From contig JAQMRL010000003.1 in NCBI GenBank assembly GCA_035578175.1, positions 100,924,969 to 100,988,968 of the forward strand: a stretch of 64,000 bases of DNA, written 5' to 3'. The DNA comes from Catonia carolina. Its lineage: Eukaryota > Arthropoda > Insecta > Hemiptera > Achilidae. The stretch's first letter is position 1. The number at the start of each line of letters is the position of its first letter. The notes beneath the pieces are model-generated. The model did not search any database and was not told the origin of the DNA. It saw only the letters and a list, made by a program, of their open reading frames with translations. Position numbers and translations under genes: made by a program. Of this stretch, positions 20,545 through 31,950 are shown one piece after another.

Positions 20545-20590
20545 TTGCCAAGAGAAAGTCGTGTGAGTGTTTTACACTTTTTTTACACAT
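20545..20590 (+). repeat. FamQ terminal fragment
   Basis: GCCAAGAGAAAGTCGTGTGA and the following GTGTTTTACAC match the 3' end of FamQ; only this end is present. Confidence 0.5.
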
Positions 20591-21837
20591 ATTAATAGAA
20601 GTTCTATTAATACCTTGTTCAGAAAATTAATGTAAATTTTTTTAAATTTATTTTACGAGAACTGTTTTTTATTATTGAATTTTAAATTTTATTACTTTAT
20701 AAATAAAAAGTTTGTACTTGTTTAGTTACTCTTATTGTATGTTGCAGATGTTTGGAAGAAGTTATGTACTTCCTCCAAGGTTAATGTGTTTAGAAAAGTA
20801 TTTTTATATCTTAATATGACATTCCTGTCAATCTTTTAATAGGTATTCATTCTGTTCTTAGTTAATTGTCAATGCGAATGTCGTAACAAACTGCTCTGAT
20901 TAAAAAAAGAATTGTTGTAATTAAAATTTGCCTGTAATAGATGGGAGGAATTAAATATGGTTTGTGAAAAGGAACATGTTCTTTGAAATGGCATTCCTTT
21001 GGGCCACCCACCGTACTTTTGCAAAAATGCTATTTGCTGAATGTACATAGTTTGTCACGTAAATTTTTGTAAGTTAATTTTCTTTAACTGTTTATTTTTC
21101 TTTACTGTGAAAGAGTACTAGGAATCATATTATTTAATAATAGTTAATGGAAGATGGCGTGGAAAAATATTTGTTGTCCGACTCATTATTGATATAAATT
21201 GGATAAAATTACTGAATCTAAGCTGATAAACTTCCACTCACGAATTGTGTTCTTATTTTAGATTGTCTTGATACTTATACAAAATTGAAGGTAAACGTTA
21301 GAAAATTTTACTTTAATTGAATGTTTGAATTTTTACTTATTTTATTCCATAGTATAAAACAGTGGTCACAAACTGGTGGACCGCTGACTCATTTTTTGCA
21401 GACCATGAGCTCTAGAGAATAATATTTTGTGTAGAGATCTTTGTGTGCGATGTGAAATTGTTTATATTTAGGCTGTGTGCATTTTGAGTGGTGAAACTGA
21501 TGATGTCAGCATGACATATACCCAAATTTCTTTGAAGAGAGTTTATACTTGCTAGACAAGTTTACAGCCACCATCAGGCAGAAAGAAACTCTTGATAGAG
21601 CTACGCTACAAAATACATAAAGTTATAACTTTTGTACTTGGGCTTACAGTAGCTTGAAACTGTTTTTACATTTTACTGCTTAAACCTTTTCGAAATCAAC
21701 AATTAGTTTTAAGATTTAGCATTATTGCCATATCTAAATTTTTACAGTCAGCAAGGTAGGCCTAAGTAAAAAGTTGGCCATCCATGGCAGTCTCATCAAA
21801 ATTTATTAATTTAAATTCTATAATGACGTATAGTTGG
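20591..21837. other. AT-rich stretch, no recognised gene
   Basis: At 21360-21390 'cagtggtcacaaactggtggaccgc' recalls the end of hAT-type repeats, but no matching other end was found. Nothing else is recognised. Confidence 0.35.
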
Positions 21838-21915
21838 CCTTCGGGCCAGCCCAGTCAGTCAGCTGGTAGAAAGTTGCTAAAAATTGTTAAGTAATACCAG
21901 CTGGGCAAGCGACTT
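21838..21915 (-). repeat. Repeat with an inverted partner at 26583-26665
   Basis: The stretch with 'cagctggtagaaagttgctaaaaa' and 'taccagctgggcaagcgac' is the inverse of 26583-26665. The two pieces share about 60 aligned bases with scattered differences. Family unknown. Confidence 0.5.
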
Positions 21916-22306
21916 TGTATGGTGACCAGCTGACAGCCATTCCTGAACAAACTCCACTGGGGGTCCCTGTTCAAAAATTCATGCGGAATCACGTCAAAAA
22001 TATAGCGAAAAGCAACGATCAAATTGGGTGGTTGTCAATAAAGTACAGTTCCTGATAACAAAATAAAAATAAAAAAAAATTTATAAAGTTTATAATTAAA
22101 TGGACCTTGATCTAATTTAGCTAATGACCACCAGCCTAGAATAATCTTCATGTTTATAAATTACATTAGTTAGAGGTGCAGAAAAAATTAAAATGAGTAA
22201 TTAGTTCCAGTAATATCTTTAATATTTTTTTTTCTCTAGTATTACAAAAAAAAACAATCAGTAGATCTTCTTAGCATCACAGTATTATGATATATTATAA
22301 AACAAA

Positions 22307-22562
22307 TGAGAAGATATTGCGCTCTTAACAATAAAAAACTTTATTAACTTTACAACACAAGTTCTCTTACAAGACTCATCATGGATTGATAAGTTCACAG
22401 GTATATATGGGTTGCTTCTGGAACCTTCCAGAAGGTTCCAAACTAAATGTTCCAGAACATTCCAAACAAGAAACATTATACAAACAACAATATAACCATT
22501 TAATTGTGTGAGTGCAGTTACATAATAAAACGTGCTAACTCCTTACAACCGGTTCTCTATCA
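22307..22562 (-). mobile_element. Putative solo LTR on the minus strand
   Basis: Read on the - strand it begins TGTTGATAGAGAACC and ends ...CTTCTCA (TG...CA). In order it has heat-shock elements (22463-22415), a TATA-like CATATATACC (about 22411-22402), about 60 bases, then AATAAA (22345-22340). This order suits U3-R-U5 of an LTR. No internal gag-pol and no clear flanking duplication are visible, so a host promoter fragment is the main alternative. Confidence 0.4.
22415..22463. promoter_or_regulatory. Heat-shock element cluster, eight nGAAn/nTTCn units
   Basis: 22415-22439 holds five contiguous alternating units (CTTCT GAAC-type register: cTTCt gGAAc cTTCc aGAAg gTTCc). 22449-22463 holds three more (gTTCc aGAAc aTTCc). 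HSF trimers bind three or more alternating units, so this is a strong match. A TATA-like box lies seven bases away on the low side. Confidence 0.6.
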
Positions 22563-22582
22563 ACACGGCTACCCAGACCTTA

Positions 22583-23347
22583 TGCTAGCAGTACACTATT
22601 GCCGAATGATTCGCCGAATATTCGGGCCAAGTGGCGACAACGAATCTCAGCGAATGTTCTACACGAACTAACCCAGTACATACTCGTCTATATTCGCGAA
22701 ACCTCAGTTCGATCGTGTCATCACATAATTCAACGTAGATCAGAAAATGGATTTTGATGTAGGGGTTGCAGCCGCTTTTTATATGTACAGTTATGCCATT
22801 AGAGATTCCTTCTTCTTTTTTAATTCTACCGTGGAACAGTTTAATTGTTCGCTTAAACGAACCCACGCGTCGTTTATGTGCTTCTTATCCTTGTGTTTTT
22901 TATGGCAAGGATCCCATAACACTCCCTCACTATGGTAAGCTTCCAAAAAAACTAAAGTATTTTCATTTGACCATTCCATAGCAAAATACGCAGTTAAACA
23001 GTTATAAAAAAAAAAGTACACAGTAAATAAATAAGTAAGTAATGAATAAAATAGTAAATAAGTAAGTAGGTAATAAATAAAAAGTAAATAAAAAGTATGG
23101 TGTAGAGGCACGGAATAATGTAGCCCGAATGAAGGCGAGTGTGTACTGCTAGCAGTTTGCCCCACTTCGCTCTCGTTATTCGTCTGTATTCGTCCCCTTT
23201 GATTCGTGCAAAGTACCGACTCCAGACCGAACTAAGGCCAATACGAACCATGGCGAGGCGAAGTGGAACGAATAACCACAAATACACCGAGTACACTATC
23301 GTATTCGCCTGACTTCGCCTACATTCGGCGATAGTGTACTGCTAGCA
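22583..23347 (-). mobile_element. PIF/Harbinger-like DNA transposon, non-autonomous
   Basis: The terminal inverted repeats are 26 bp with one mismatch and start TGCTAGCAGTACACTAT. The flanks are TTA on both sides (22580-22582 and 23348-23350), the 3-bp TWA duplication of PIF/Harbinger. The 765-bp body codes a MADF-domain remnant but no DDE transposase. MADF/Myb-like proteins accompany the transposase in this superfamily. Confidence 0.8.
22791..22979 (-). pseudogene. MADF-domain DNA-binding protein remnant of the Harbinger element
   Basis: From the ATG at 22979 the - strand reads MEWSNENTLVFLEAYHSEG, then LWDPCHKKHKDKKHINDAW and LSEQLNCSTVELKKKKESL, the first two-thirds of a MADF domain (the Trp and LW...Y/H spacing is clear). 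It stops at 22791, where the domain normally continues into its last helix. In intact elements this partner protein helps bind the transposon ends. Here the reading is cut short. Confidence 0.65.
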
Positions 23348-23524
23348 TTAGATGTTGCAGCTCAAAAACAATCAGTGGAACACAATTGAACCTCATGCCA
23401 CAACTTCTGCAACCAGGAGATCTGTCTTCTTTAACTCCTCTTCATTCATGTAACAATGTAATTTCTTTACTGGCAGTTTCTTTTTGTAATGAATTCAAAG
23501 AAGTCAACATTTGGAGTCAAATAG

Positions 23525-23685
23525 TTTTTTTTTAGTTTTATGTAAAGTCATATCAACAGCTTGGTCATTAGCAACAATGGTAAATTTTAATATAATGAAA
23601 TTTCAAATTCCTTTCAAGGAATTGAACATGTTCCATTTTCTAATCTAGTATGCTAACCACTATGCCACAAATGTGGTCAAAGATA
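23525..23685 (-). repeat. tRNA-derived SINE (type T3)
   Basis: On the - strand the head shows box-A-like GTGGCATAGTGGTTAGCATA. The body (poly-T stretch, 'agtcatatcaacagcttggtcattagc') matches 34955-35130. Confidence 0.5.
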
Positions 23686-24169
23686 GATCTTCATCTCTGG
23701 AAATCATTTACAATGCAAAAAGTTTCCATAACTTTACAGGTTTATTTTTGCCTTGTAGGTTATATATAATTAACAGAGAGCTTGTGAATGGACATCACCT
23801 TTATATCAATCAGACATGGATAGAGAGAGAGAGAGAGTAAAACAGTATTGTTAGAGTGGACATCAAATAAGCTTGCCGGTTTTCTGAAGTGCGCAGAAGG
23901 TTTATTTTGGTAATGGCATGCTCGGTTGCCTCAGCAAGTGGTGGGGGTCAGTGCTGTACTAGCTGTGATCAGAGCACCTCATTCTCTCAACAACGTTAAT
24001 ACTCATACATCAGCTAACCTGAAAATATGTCTGTAATGTATGTTTGTGGTATGCATTAATTGTTGTATTCAATGTTTACAATTAAATGTTTTTAGTGTCG
24101 CTGGTAGATGATAATTTACATCGTTCAGCACCTGTGATTTAAAAGGTAGTTTGGCACTAAGACACAAAA
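23686..24169. other. No recognised gene; short GA repeat
   Basis: A short (GA)n run lies at about 23823-23838. Nothing else is recognised. Confidence 0.35.
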
Positions 24170-24806
24170 TCTAACGAATGAATCCGAACTGTTCACGCAG
24201 CTGCACCAGCAAGCTCATTTGGCATCTGCTCTACCTGGGAACCATGATAAACCAACAATTATATAATACACAGGAAATAAAATGTCATATGGGCAAGGCA
24301 AGAGCAGTATTTAATAACATGGGTCCTATTTTCAAGAGGCAAAAAGCTTTCTCTAGTAACAAAAATAAGGAATCATATTATTATAGATAAGGCATAAGAT
24401 ATTTTTTATGTACTCCTGTACAGTGTATAGAGTCCTGGAACTTGAATGAAGCCATCAGAAGGAAACTGGGGCATTTGAGATGTGGTTGTATAGACAAATA
24501 TTGAGGGTCCCATGAACTGCTTGTTTGCCAAATGTAGAGGTTCTCAGGAGTATGAAGAAAGATATGGAAATCATTTCCACCATCAAGTTCCAATATTTGG
24601 GACACATCATGTGGAATGAATCAAGATATTCATTACTACAAGCCATTTTTCTGGAGAAAATATGGAATAAGAGGACCTGACAGAAGAAGAGTACCATGGC
24701 TTTGAAATCTGAGTACTTGGTTCGGAAAACAGTGCTATTTCATAGTGCAACAAACAAAGTGAAAATTACTATGATGGTTACCAACATTCGAAATAGATTC
24801 ACCTGA
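24170..24806 (+). pseudogene. C-terminal remnant of an RTE-type reverse transcriptase
   Basis: Broken frames read LIWHLLYLGTMINQQL and EIKCHMGKARAVFNNMGPIF (thumb region), then EMWLYRQILRVPWTA, EVLRSMKKDMEII and QYLGHIMWNESRYSLLQA, and finally NKVKITMMVTNIRNR. These are the ordered C-terminal blocks of RTE proteins. Several frameshifts and stops are present. It belongs to a different lineage from LINE-B. Confidence 0.6.
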
Positions 24807-24859
24807 AGAAGTAGGTTTATAAGCAAAGTTGAAAAATTGATCAGAGATTATTTTACTTT

Positions 24860-24957
24860 TTCAGATTATTTGATAAGAAACAGAATTATTTTTTTTAGTC
24901 CTGGAACTAGCAGATCGAGTGAAAATAACTTAACACTCCACCTGCCTGTTATGGGCA
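24860..24957 (+). repeat. FamN 3' fragment
   Basis: From TGATAAGAAACAGAAT to the family end TGTTATGGGCA; only the last quarter is present. Confidence 0.6.
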
Positions 24958-25322
24958 CATAAAACATAATATATGTCAAACAATATGTTATATTCTGTTG
25001 ATGGCCTTAACTCTGTCAACCTTATCCATGAATCATTGTTTGGTATGCCATGTGACGTTATAAGTGTCCCAAGTATGAGCACCAATTCAAGTGATTTTAA
25101 ATAAAACTAAAAACACAGATTCTGAGGCTTCTTAGCTGGCAATGTTCTCCTTTTTTAAGCAGATGTCGGATTTGAATTCTGATTAAAATGTTTTTAAATC
25201 CACCGTTATAAATAATATAAAACTGTAATACAAATGCAACAAACATAAACTAAAAGTAAAAATTGTGAAACCACTGATTCTATAGTCCTACCATAACCTA
25301 TTTCAGTCAGTATGGATTATGT

Positions 25323-25724
25323 TCTGTCCATAGCAGGCAGGTGGAGTGTTAAATTCTTTGTACTCAATCTCCTAGTTTCAGGGCTACAAAAAATAGTTCC
25401 GTTTCTTATCACATGTTCAGCCAATTGTATGACTGAAATATTTTAAGAACAGATGAGGTAGTGGTTTAAGGGACACTAGTCAAGAGTTATGTCCTCTAAG
25501 AGTAATGAATTTCACTATACAGCCAGACCCCTGTGGTGAAAAAAGTAAAGGTGTCATTTGCAGAATGGAAAGTAGATGCTTTCCAGAGGGCCCGGTATGC
25601 TGATAAGCATACTTTTCCACTCAGTTAGGAAGGCAATGGTAAATCACCTCACTCCTAGTTTTACTCAGTTAAGCCTCTAGCTAGAGGTTCAACCAGCCTT
25701 TAGTTTGATGACCTAAACAACAAC
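25323..25724 (-). repeat. FamN, full-length copy, reverse orientation
   Basis: The ends are TCTGTCCATAGCAGG and ...GACCTAAACAACAAC. It is flanked by ATGGATTATGT (25312-25322) and ATGGTTTATGT (25725-25735), an 11-bp duplication with one mismatch. Non-coding; 402 bp. Confidence 0.8.
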
Positions 25725-25735
25725 ATGGTTTATGT

Positions 25736-26582
25736 AAGGTCAACTAAAACAGTTGATGTGACTTAAAATAAACAAAAAAAGTTGTGAATGTGTGCCTACA
25801 TTGAATACCATCTTTATGAATAACCTGATGATAATGGAATAACTTAGACTTATTAGCCGTGTACTTTTTTTATCGACTACTGTTCTTACCGAAGACCAAT
25901 TTTGTGAGAAAGATTCCAGTAGTTGTTATTCTACATTATTTTCTTTTCATGTTAAGAAAAAAGTTGGTTGTATTTTAGAAAACAATTAAAGTAAATTAAC
26001 AAAGTCGTCAGCAGACTTCTAAAGAAGCCGCTCTTGCATCAATTAGTGTATTTACTTACCATAAAATTTGACAGGAACTTATTTTAAATTTAATTTACTT
26101 ATTCGAATAGTTTGATTTCGGTGTATTTTTTAATCGTTAATTATCTAAATTTTTCTTTCTAGATGCATTTTATTTATATTCATTATAAACCCATATTTTA
26201 TGCAGGATCAGATCGAAAATATGTCAAGATTCCATCTCGCATTAAAATCTTAAATTCCTAATTGTTTCTGTGACCTTAAATCTCGTTAACGGCATTGACT
26301 TTCACTGCATATTTTTTAAACGGTCTTTATAAATTTTATGAGACCCAACTGTAAAGAAAAAATAATTTTCTGGTCCGTTCTTTTTTAACTAAGATTTTCT
26401 TGAAGATATCAAACGTGTGTATAAAAGATCATTTATTTATTTTCGGAAACTGTTTTATTACGTAAATTCTTGATAAAACATCCATTTTGATGTTGTTTTT
26501 GTTTTTTCGTTTAATGTGAATTTGAACAGGGAAAATCTTTGGTTTAACACCAATGTGATTCATGTGTTGATCATCATATTAC
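25736..26582. other. No recognised content
   Basis: AT-rich sequence without a supported ORF, repeat or RNA. Confidence 0.35.
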
Positions 26583-26665
26583 GTCGTTTGCCCAGCCGGT
26601 GTAACTTAACATCAAAAATTACTTTCTACCAACTAATTGAGAAACTGGCCCAGACGCCTTTCGTG
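26583..26665 (+). repeat. Inverted partner of 21838-21915
   Basis: 'ttgcccagccggtgtaactta' and 'aattactttctaccaacta' align with the complement of 21838-21915. Confidence 0.5.
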
Positions 26666-26924
26666 AAAAAATCATGAAATTGAAGTACTGTTTATGTATT
26701 TAAAATATATTATTTCAAATAACATAAAAAAATAATTCGGTGTCAAAATTACATGAAGGCGATGCGTAAGCGGAGAGAAAAATTATTGGGCCTGAAAAAA
26801 ACATTTGTATCAGATGTTTTTTTCTTATGCATTTCTTAGTAAATTACGTACTGTATTTCGGAGACGGGAATCCGTTGTACGGTAGTTTATGTAAGAATTC
26901 GAATACAAGACAGTACCGGTGTAC

Positions 26925-27135
26925 TTTGACGGTTGCGTTTCAAATAACCACACTCTCTCAGAAATGGTCGGCCTGAGTCAGTTCAAGGTTACACGTCATA
27001 ACATCATCCTCATCTCATTGGGTCATGCTTTTTTCATTCGTGCGACCGTTTTTTTCATGCGTTTTTTGTCATTGGATTGCTTTTTGTTTATAAATTGAAC
27101 AGATTACAACATAAACACATTAGGGATTAAAAAAA
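26925..27135 (+). repeat. tRNA-derived SINE (type T1), 3' part
   Basis: Matches the body of the copy at 29676-30001: 'ccacactctctcagaaatggtcggcctgag', 'catcctcatctcattgggtcatg', then 'aaattgaacagatta' and a GGGATTAAAAAAAAG tail. A small internal insertion lies near 27030-27080. Confidence 0.6.
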
Positions 27136-27159
27136 AGTTAAGATCAACCCAATCACCTG

Positions 27160-27240
27160 TCTGATTGTTGAAAACAGCCTACAACGCGAAGGTCTCTGGT
27201 TCGATTCCCGGCTGAGGTCTGGAAATTATAACATGTTGAA
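27160..27240 (+). repeat. tRNA-like SINE head
   Basis: A box-B-like GGTTCGATTCCCGGC lies near 27199-27213. The arms do not fold as a tRNA, so it is a SINE head rather than a tRNA gene. Confidence 0.4.
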
Positions 27241-27363
27241 ACCCATCGTTCCAGTTATATAACCCACCATAGTCGCAAATACCAACTTTTTAATGGGACA
27301 TTAAATAAACTAACAAAAATAAATAATTTATGATGAAAATAAAGATAATGAATTCGAAAATAA

Positions 27364-27903
27364 TTTTTACTTTCTCTTGCCTATATGAATATCTGCCCAT
27401 AACAGACAGGTGGAGTGTCAAATTATTTACACCCAATCTGTTAGTTGCAGGGCTAAAATAAATAGTTCTGTTTCTTATCGCATGGTCAGCCAATTAAATG
27501 ACTGAATCATTCAAGAACAGAAGAGGTAGAGGTGTAAAAGACACTAATCAGAGTTATCTTGTCTGAAAGTAATGAATTTCATTATACAGCCAGACCCTGT
27601 GATGAATGAAGTGAAGGTGTCATTTGCAGAGTGGAAAATATGTGCTTTTCAGAGGGCCCGGCATGCTGATAAGCATACTTTTCCACTCAGTGAGGAAGGC
27701 AATGGTAAACCACCTCACTCCTCGTTTTACTTAGTAAAGCCTCTAGAGGTTCAAACCAGCTTTTCGGCTGATGACCTAAACAACAACATATGAATATATA
27801 GGAAGGAAAGTATTGTTTTCATGTCGATTTTTCGAAATCGAGTATTCACCGGATCTACACGTTAACAGACCCCTGAACCCAAAAAAACATGTTTTTAGCG
27901 ATT

Positions 27904-27945
<42 letters not shown>

Positions 27946-28725
27946 TGTTTGTCTGTGTGTGTGGGAACAGAATATCTCAAGAACGGAACATCGTAAGAAC
28001 TTGAAACTTAAAACTTAAGTTACATACCACTAGAGGACCCGACACGAACATTTTCATCAAAATCGGTTAACCGGAAGTACTAGTTTATTCGGGTAATTTT
28101 TCACTTTTTTGCGATTTTCTCAAAAACAATATTTTTTAGAAATCGCCTCATTTACAAATTTTTTTATTCTCTACAAGATAAGGTAGGCGCCATTTCTGCT
28201 GAAATTCTTTGTGAGGCTGTTTTCTCGTAAACAAATAGTTTTTTTAAGATTGCGACTTAAATATGCATTTTAGCGCAAAAATTTTAAATTCTACAACTTC
28301 TATTTCCAACATTTTGTTGTATAACGCTATTGTTGTATAACGCTGTTGTATAACGTTTAGCGGTAATTAGCGACTTTCTGTTTTTTCCACGAAAACGAGT
28401 AAAAACATCGATTTTTTAAAATTTCAGCCTTATTATGCATTTTACGTCAAAAAAATATAATCAAATTATAGGAAATTAATAGATCTACAACTTTTATTTA
28501 GAGCATTTTTCTCTACAGAGCCTAATTTAGCGTGAAAGAGTGATTTTCCGTATTTTTAAGCCAAACTGAGGTTGATTTTCATTTAGCGTCTTTCACTCAT
28601 GGTTAAAATTAGGTATGTTTGTTGAGGTTAGTTTATTTGTTTTCATCTAATGTTTTATTACTAATACTATATTGTCCATAATTTGTTTTGGCAAGAGAAA
28701 GTTGTGTGAGTGTTTCCACCAGATC
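27364..28725 (+). repeat. FamQ copy D, interrupted by a FamN insertion
   Basis: It starts TTTTTACTTTCTCTTGCC and ends GGCAAGAGAAAGTTGTGTGA plus 'gtgtttccaccagat'. FamN (27392-27787) lies 20 bases inside the start. A (GT)n run at about 27904-27963 sits at the usual place in the family. Three short TTGTATAACG repeats occur near 28315-28360. Confidence 0.8.
27392..27787 (-). repeat. FamN, full-length copy inside FamQ copy D
   Basis: Ends TCTGCCCATAACAGAC and ...CCTAAACAACAAC. The 9-bp duplication ATATGAATA is at 27383-27391 and 27788-27796. Because the host repeat is known from other copies, the borders are certain. Confidence 0.85.
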
Positions 28726-29675
28726 AGTTTAGTTAGAAATTCCGTGGCTAATGTAAAAGACTCTGTGTTGTAATATTATACCTTGTTTATGTAAGTTAGC
28801 CTATTTCTAGTAAAGGATAAATAGCAATATTTTATTTCAATATTAGTTTGAAGATCCTACATCTTCGAAGAATAAAATTATGGAAGTGCAGCTAATTTGA
28901 ATATAACTTATTATCTGTCTTAGCGGTCACAAGTTTCTTGGCAAATGTTTTAGAAATAGTAAAATATAAGTTAGTACTTTTTTGTATGCGTATGCCTAAA
29001 TACAATATTCCAATAATGGTCATAACTTGTACATGAATACAACACACAATCATTAAATTAAGACTACACAACTTGTAATCCATCCAAGATTTGCTTTGAT
29101 TTTATCATAAAAATTGTTTACTGTTATAAAGATTTTATTATTTTTATAGTAATATAAAAATATTAATTCAATATTTATATTTTTGTCATAAAAAACTGTA
29201 CGTATGAATACACTATAGTATAGGTATTTAAAATAAATTTTGTATTTATAAATTTTATTGCTGTTCATATCTAAAGATATTTTTATGATTAAAATATTGT
29301 AATAAATTTGGCGGGAAAATATTTTCAGTGTATTTTAAGTAGCTGTAAACTTTGTTTAATAATAATTTACTTTAGTTCCTTTGTATTTCTGTCAATTTAA
29401 AAGCAAATTCATTCAAAATTACTGGTTGTGTAGAACTATTAATGACGCTGACAACTACATCAAATTGGCAGAGTCGACAATTGCTTCCAAAAATTGTTTA
29501 AATATATTAAATGTAATATAATCTTAAAAATAATTATTTATCTTTTTTGTAAAACACAATTCAAAAATAAATGTTTTTATTTCAACTTAATCACTGCTTT
29601 ATCACTATCCTATGTCAGCATTTCAACATTATAAAAGGAAAAACAACAGTTAATTTAAAATTTATTAAGTTCTAA
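28726..29675. other. Very AT-rich stretch, no recognised gene
   Basis: Short AT-rich frames only. No repeat family was recognised. Confidence 0.4.
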
Positions 29676-30001
29676 CTCACCGGGTTGATCTAGAGGTTAA
29701 GTCGTCACCGCGAGTCAGCTGTTTAATAGCTGATTTTTGGATACGAAGGTTCCTGGTTCAAATCCTAGCAAAAGTAGTTATTTTTATGCGGATTTAAATA
29801 CTTAACAGTGGTTGCTGGTGCACTTTGATGGTTAGGGTTCAATTAACCATACTCTCTCAGGAATGGTCGGCCTGGGTCTGTACGAGACTACACCTCATTT
29901 ACACGTCAACAACATCCTCATCTCATTGGGTCACAGGGTTGCTTATTGTTCTAAATTGAACGGATTGCAACGTACACACATTAGGTATTTAAAAAAACAA
30001 A
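29676..30001 (+). repeat. tRNA-derived SINE (type T1), full copy
   Basis: The head has box-A-like GGTTGATCTAGAGGTTAAG and box-B-like GGTTCAAATCC. The body follows ('accatactctctcaggaatggtcggcc', 'catcctcatctcattgggtca', 'attgaacggattgcaacgta'), with an A-rich end. Other body copies are at 26925, 30495 and 33850. Confidence 0.7.
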
Positions 30002-30301
30002 TTAAGTTCAGTTTTTTTCTAGAAGTGAAAAGTAATAAGAAGAATGAATATCAGTAAAACACAAAAATATTAATCCAGTGTTTTATTTGAAATAGTATCT
30101 TAAATGATATTTTTGATTTTTCATTGTAATAGCGTTTTTGTAAGATATGCTGTAGTATTTTTCAACTTATTTAGAAACTATTCGATGAAGTATAACCATC
30201 CAAAAGTTTAACGAATTTTTTTAATAAACAAATCTCGTGGAAAATACACAACATTTTTTAAAAGAAATCTTTCTAGTAGATAATTCAAGAGTTGAGTTGG
30301 C

Positions 30302-30466
30302 CGGCCGGTTGGCGTAGTGGTTAGCGCAACTGGCTTCTACGCCGGGGTCCCGGTTTCCGGTCAGGTCTGGCATTTTTTCATCACTAATCTTCATCTATCA
30401 TCCTTCTTACCTTCTGCATTAGCAAAAATTGCAAAACGGTCAGCGTAAAACCCCAAAAAAAGATTT
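30302..30466 (+). repeat. tRNA-derived SINE (type T2), full copy
   Basis: The head GGCGTAGTGGTTAGCGCAAC (box A) and GGTTTCCGGTCAGGTC (box B) is followed by 'tggcattttttcatcactaat', 'ctgcattagcaaaaattgcaaaacggtcag' and an AAAACCCCAAAAAAAG tail. Confidence 0.7.
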
Positions 30467-30494
30467 CAGCAATAAAAAGAAAATTAATAAAGTT

Positions 30495-30625
30495 AGAGAG
30501 CAAACAAAGACTACACCTCATTTACACGTCATACATATCATCCTCATCTCATTGGGTCATGGGGTTGCTTATTGTTCTGAATTGAACAGATTGCAACGTA
30601 CACATACTAGGAATAAAAAAAAGAG
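30495..30625 (+). repeat. tRNA-derived SINE (type T1), 3' fragment
   Basis: Begins within 'gactacacctcatttacacgtca' and ends at an AATAAAAAAAAGAG-like tail; the head is missing. Confidence 0.6.
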
Positions 30626-30775
30626 TAATTACAATTGGAACAACGCAAAATAAAAAAAAATACATAAGTGAAATTTTACATTTTTATAAAACCTGTAAGC
30701 TACAATAAAAAGGAAAATATGAAAACATTTTAAACGTTATAAAAATTGTCTTTTTTCAATAATATCAGTAGATCT

Positions 30776-31432
30776 GGAAAGTGTTGTGCAGCAGCAAGAG
30801 TGGTTTAGACGAAATGGGAAATTTATAATTACGCAAAGAAAACATACAGGAAGTTGGGGAATTCTGCTATCTAAGGAGTAAAATAACGAATGATGGTAGA
30901 CGCACAAGTGATATCAAAAGTAGGATTGCTCAAGCTAGAAAAGCCTTTGAAATGAAAAACAGCTTACTGACTACAAACAACGATTTATAGATTAGAAAAA
31001 AATTCTTAAAACACTACCGCATGTTTAGAGTGTATCATTATACGGGAGTGAAACGTGGGTGATAGGGGCTGTACAAAGGAAGAGGATAGAAGCTTTTGAA
31101 ATGTGCTGTTATAGGAAAATGTTAAAATTAGGTGGGTGGACAAAATAAGTAATTTAGAGGTTCTTAGACGAGTGGATGAAAAAATAAGTATACGGAACAT
31201 CTTACCAAAAGAAGGGATAGGCTAGTAGATATCTTAAGGCATTCAGGTATTGGTCTATCAATAATGGAGGGTAATACTAAAGGAGTGAATTGTAAGGGGT
31301 GGCAAAGTTAGAATATTTAAAGCAAATTACAAAAGATGTAGGGTGTTGCAGGTACGTACATTTGAAACAACTTGCGCGAGATAGCAGCTTGGAGAACAAC
31401 ATCATACCAGTCGAGGGACTGATGACAAAAAT
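30776..31432 (+). mobile_element. LINE-B copy 3, 5'-truncated, with perfect target duplication
   Basis: It is flanked by TCAGTAGATCT at 30765-30775 and 31433-31443, an exact 11-bp duplication. The body is the 3' 657 bases of the 12049-13249 family in + orientation. It reads EVGEFCYLRSKITNDGRRTS, IGAVQRKRIEAFEM-like and LTKRRDRLVDILRHSGIGLS with stops and frameshifts, and ends ...CTGATGACAAAAA. Confidence 0.85.
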
Positions 31433-31443
31433 TCAGTAGATCT

Positions 31444-31950
31444 CTACTCCATTTTCTTCGAAGGCGGTAGCGTGTTAAATTTTGTCTTGACATTTTTGCT
31501 GTATTAGAGGATTGATGTGTTCAGTTAATTTTCTTTCAAATTTTGAATGTTTGATTATAGAAGCTTCTGTTACAAAAGGAATTCTCAAGTAGGAATGCAA
31601 TGTTAAATTTGTAACGTACCTATTATAAATGTTCGTTATCATTCGAAGTATTTTTGGATGATGGGTTTGAATTTTCTAACCTGTTTTTTAGCCTATTTAA
31701 AAAACACGTATTGAGTTTCTACATTTTTATGATGGATAAATTTATGGAGTAAGGACGTGTAAAACTCAGCCACTCTATAACAACGGATGTATAACCAAAT
31801 TAGAAGAATGTATAAGAATGTCCAACCAAAATCTTGCTTACCCAGAATAAAATTCCCAAAGCCGCTCCTAATTCACTTCTAAATAAGATAAAATATGTGT
31901 ATTACAGCTATGACCGTATAGGTATGGTATCTGTGGCAGTTTGATCTATG
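31444..31950. other. No recognised content
   Basis: No supported ORF, repeat or RNA. Confidence 0.35.

Noticed and set aside
21360..21420. hAT transposon end
   Set aside because: Only one end-like motif was seen; no matching inverted end or 8-bp duplication was found.
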